Source: Halobaculum sp. MBLA0147
Lineage (GTDB): Archaea; Halobacteriota; Halobacteria; Halobacteriales; Haloferacaceae
Reading direction: 5' to 3'
NCBI RefSeq assembly: GCF_041361345.1
Contig: NZ_JBGKAD010000001.1
Span: 2,604,001 to 2,668,000 of the forward strand
Length of the DNA: 64,000 bases
Under the pieces are notes generated by a model. That model ran no database searches and was not told the origin of the DNA. It saw only the letters and a list, made by a program, of their open reading frames with translations. Both the position numbers and the translations under genes were made by a program. Numbering within the stretch: position 1 is the stretch's first letter; the number at the start of each line of letters is the position of its first letter. Shown piece by piece: positions 63,947 through 64,000 of this stretch.

Positions 63947-64000
63947 TCAGTAGCTGTAGACGATGTCGTAGTCGTGTTCGAGGGCGAACTCGATCATGTG
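63947..64000 (-). CDS. tandem array member 1, C-terminal end only
   Basis: Seventeen codons and a TGA read as HMIEFALEHDYDIVYSY, the exact C-terminal signature of the family. The rest of the gene lies beyond the window. The 26-bp spacing to the next gene matches that between members 2 and 3. Confidence 0.75.
   Translation of the reverse strand, partial: HMIEFALEHDYDIVYSY

Overview
The window is chromosomal DNA of a haloarchaeon (class Halobacteria). Evidence for this is the very high G+C content (about 70% by eye), acidic proteins, many Tat lipoprotein signals, a PGF-CTERM surface protein, RadA, TrmB, 3-dehydroquinate synthase II and pantoate kinase, and short TATA-like boxes (CTTTACC, CTTGTC, TTTATA types) 25-30 nt before start codons, as expected for leaderless transcripts. 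I saw no rRNA, tRNA, CRISPR array or transposase. Most of it is ordinary core genome, but it is unusually rich in minisatellites and in low-complexity insertions inside conserved enzymes.

1-20 kb: partial CBS-domain protein, nucleoside hydrolase, a secreted nuclease/lamin-tail fusion, SAM hydroxide adenosyltransferase, 3-dehydroquinate synthase II, a degenerate receiver-PAS protein, a DHH phosphoesterase, a zinc-ribbon protein, a PQQ-propeller lipoprotein, the mutS-mutL operon, a DUF2103 protein and a small membrane protein. 20-35 kb: a G-rich repeat tract with two strong hairpins, a Cmi4-like protein, a membrane Fe-S oxidoreductase, an AbrB-like protein, two orphan genes (a lipoprotein and a two-unit repeat protein), an RND/MMPL transporter with its TrmB-type regulator, an Hvo_1808-type surface protein, pantoate kinase and an ABC exporter pair.

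35-50 kb: Ski2-like helicase, a decapitated HAD hydrolase, a PPC-domain protein, a degenerate NAD-kinase-like protein, a candidate structured RNA behind its own promoter, radA, a STAS-like protein, sufU, an Fe-S photolyase-like protein, several small proteins, a VOC protein, an RNase H-fold protein and a cytochrome P450. 50-64 kb: a degenerate phosphotransferase, a sensor kinase, acyl-CoA dehydrogenase, a second PQQ lipoprotein, a 14-unit minisatellite before a glycosyltransferase, and the methionine operon metY-metX. One member of an unrecognised protein family lies at 59.4 kb, and at least three more stand in a tandem array running off the right edge.

Functional groups are mismatch repair (MutS/MutL), recombination and DNA repair (RadA, helicase, photolyase), homocysteine synthesis (MetX acetylates homoserine, MetY adds sulfide), a self-regulated export operon (RND plus TrmB) and an ABC exporter. 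The best candidates for something undescribed are the tandem paralog array at the right edge, the structured RNA near 40.86 kb and the VSAQGV repeat protein at 24.67 kb.
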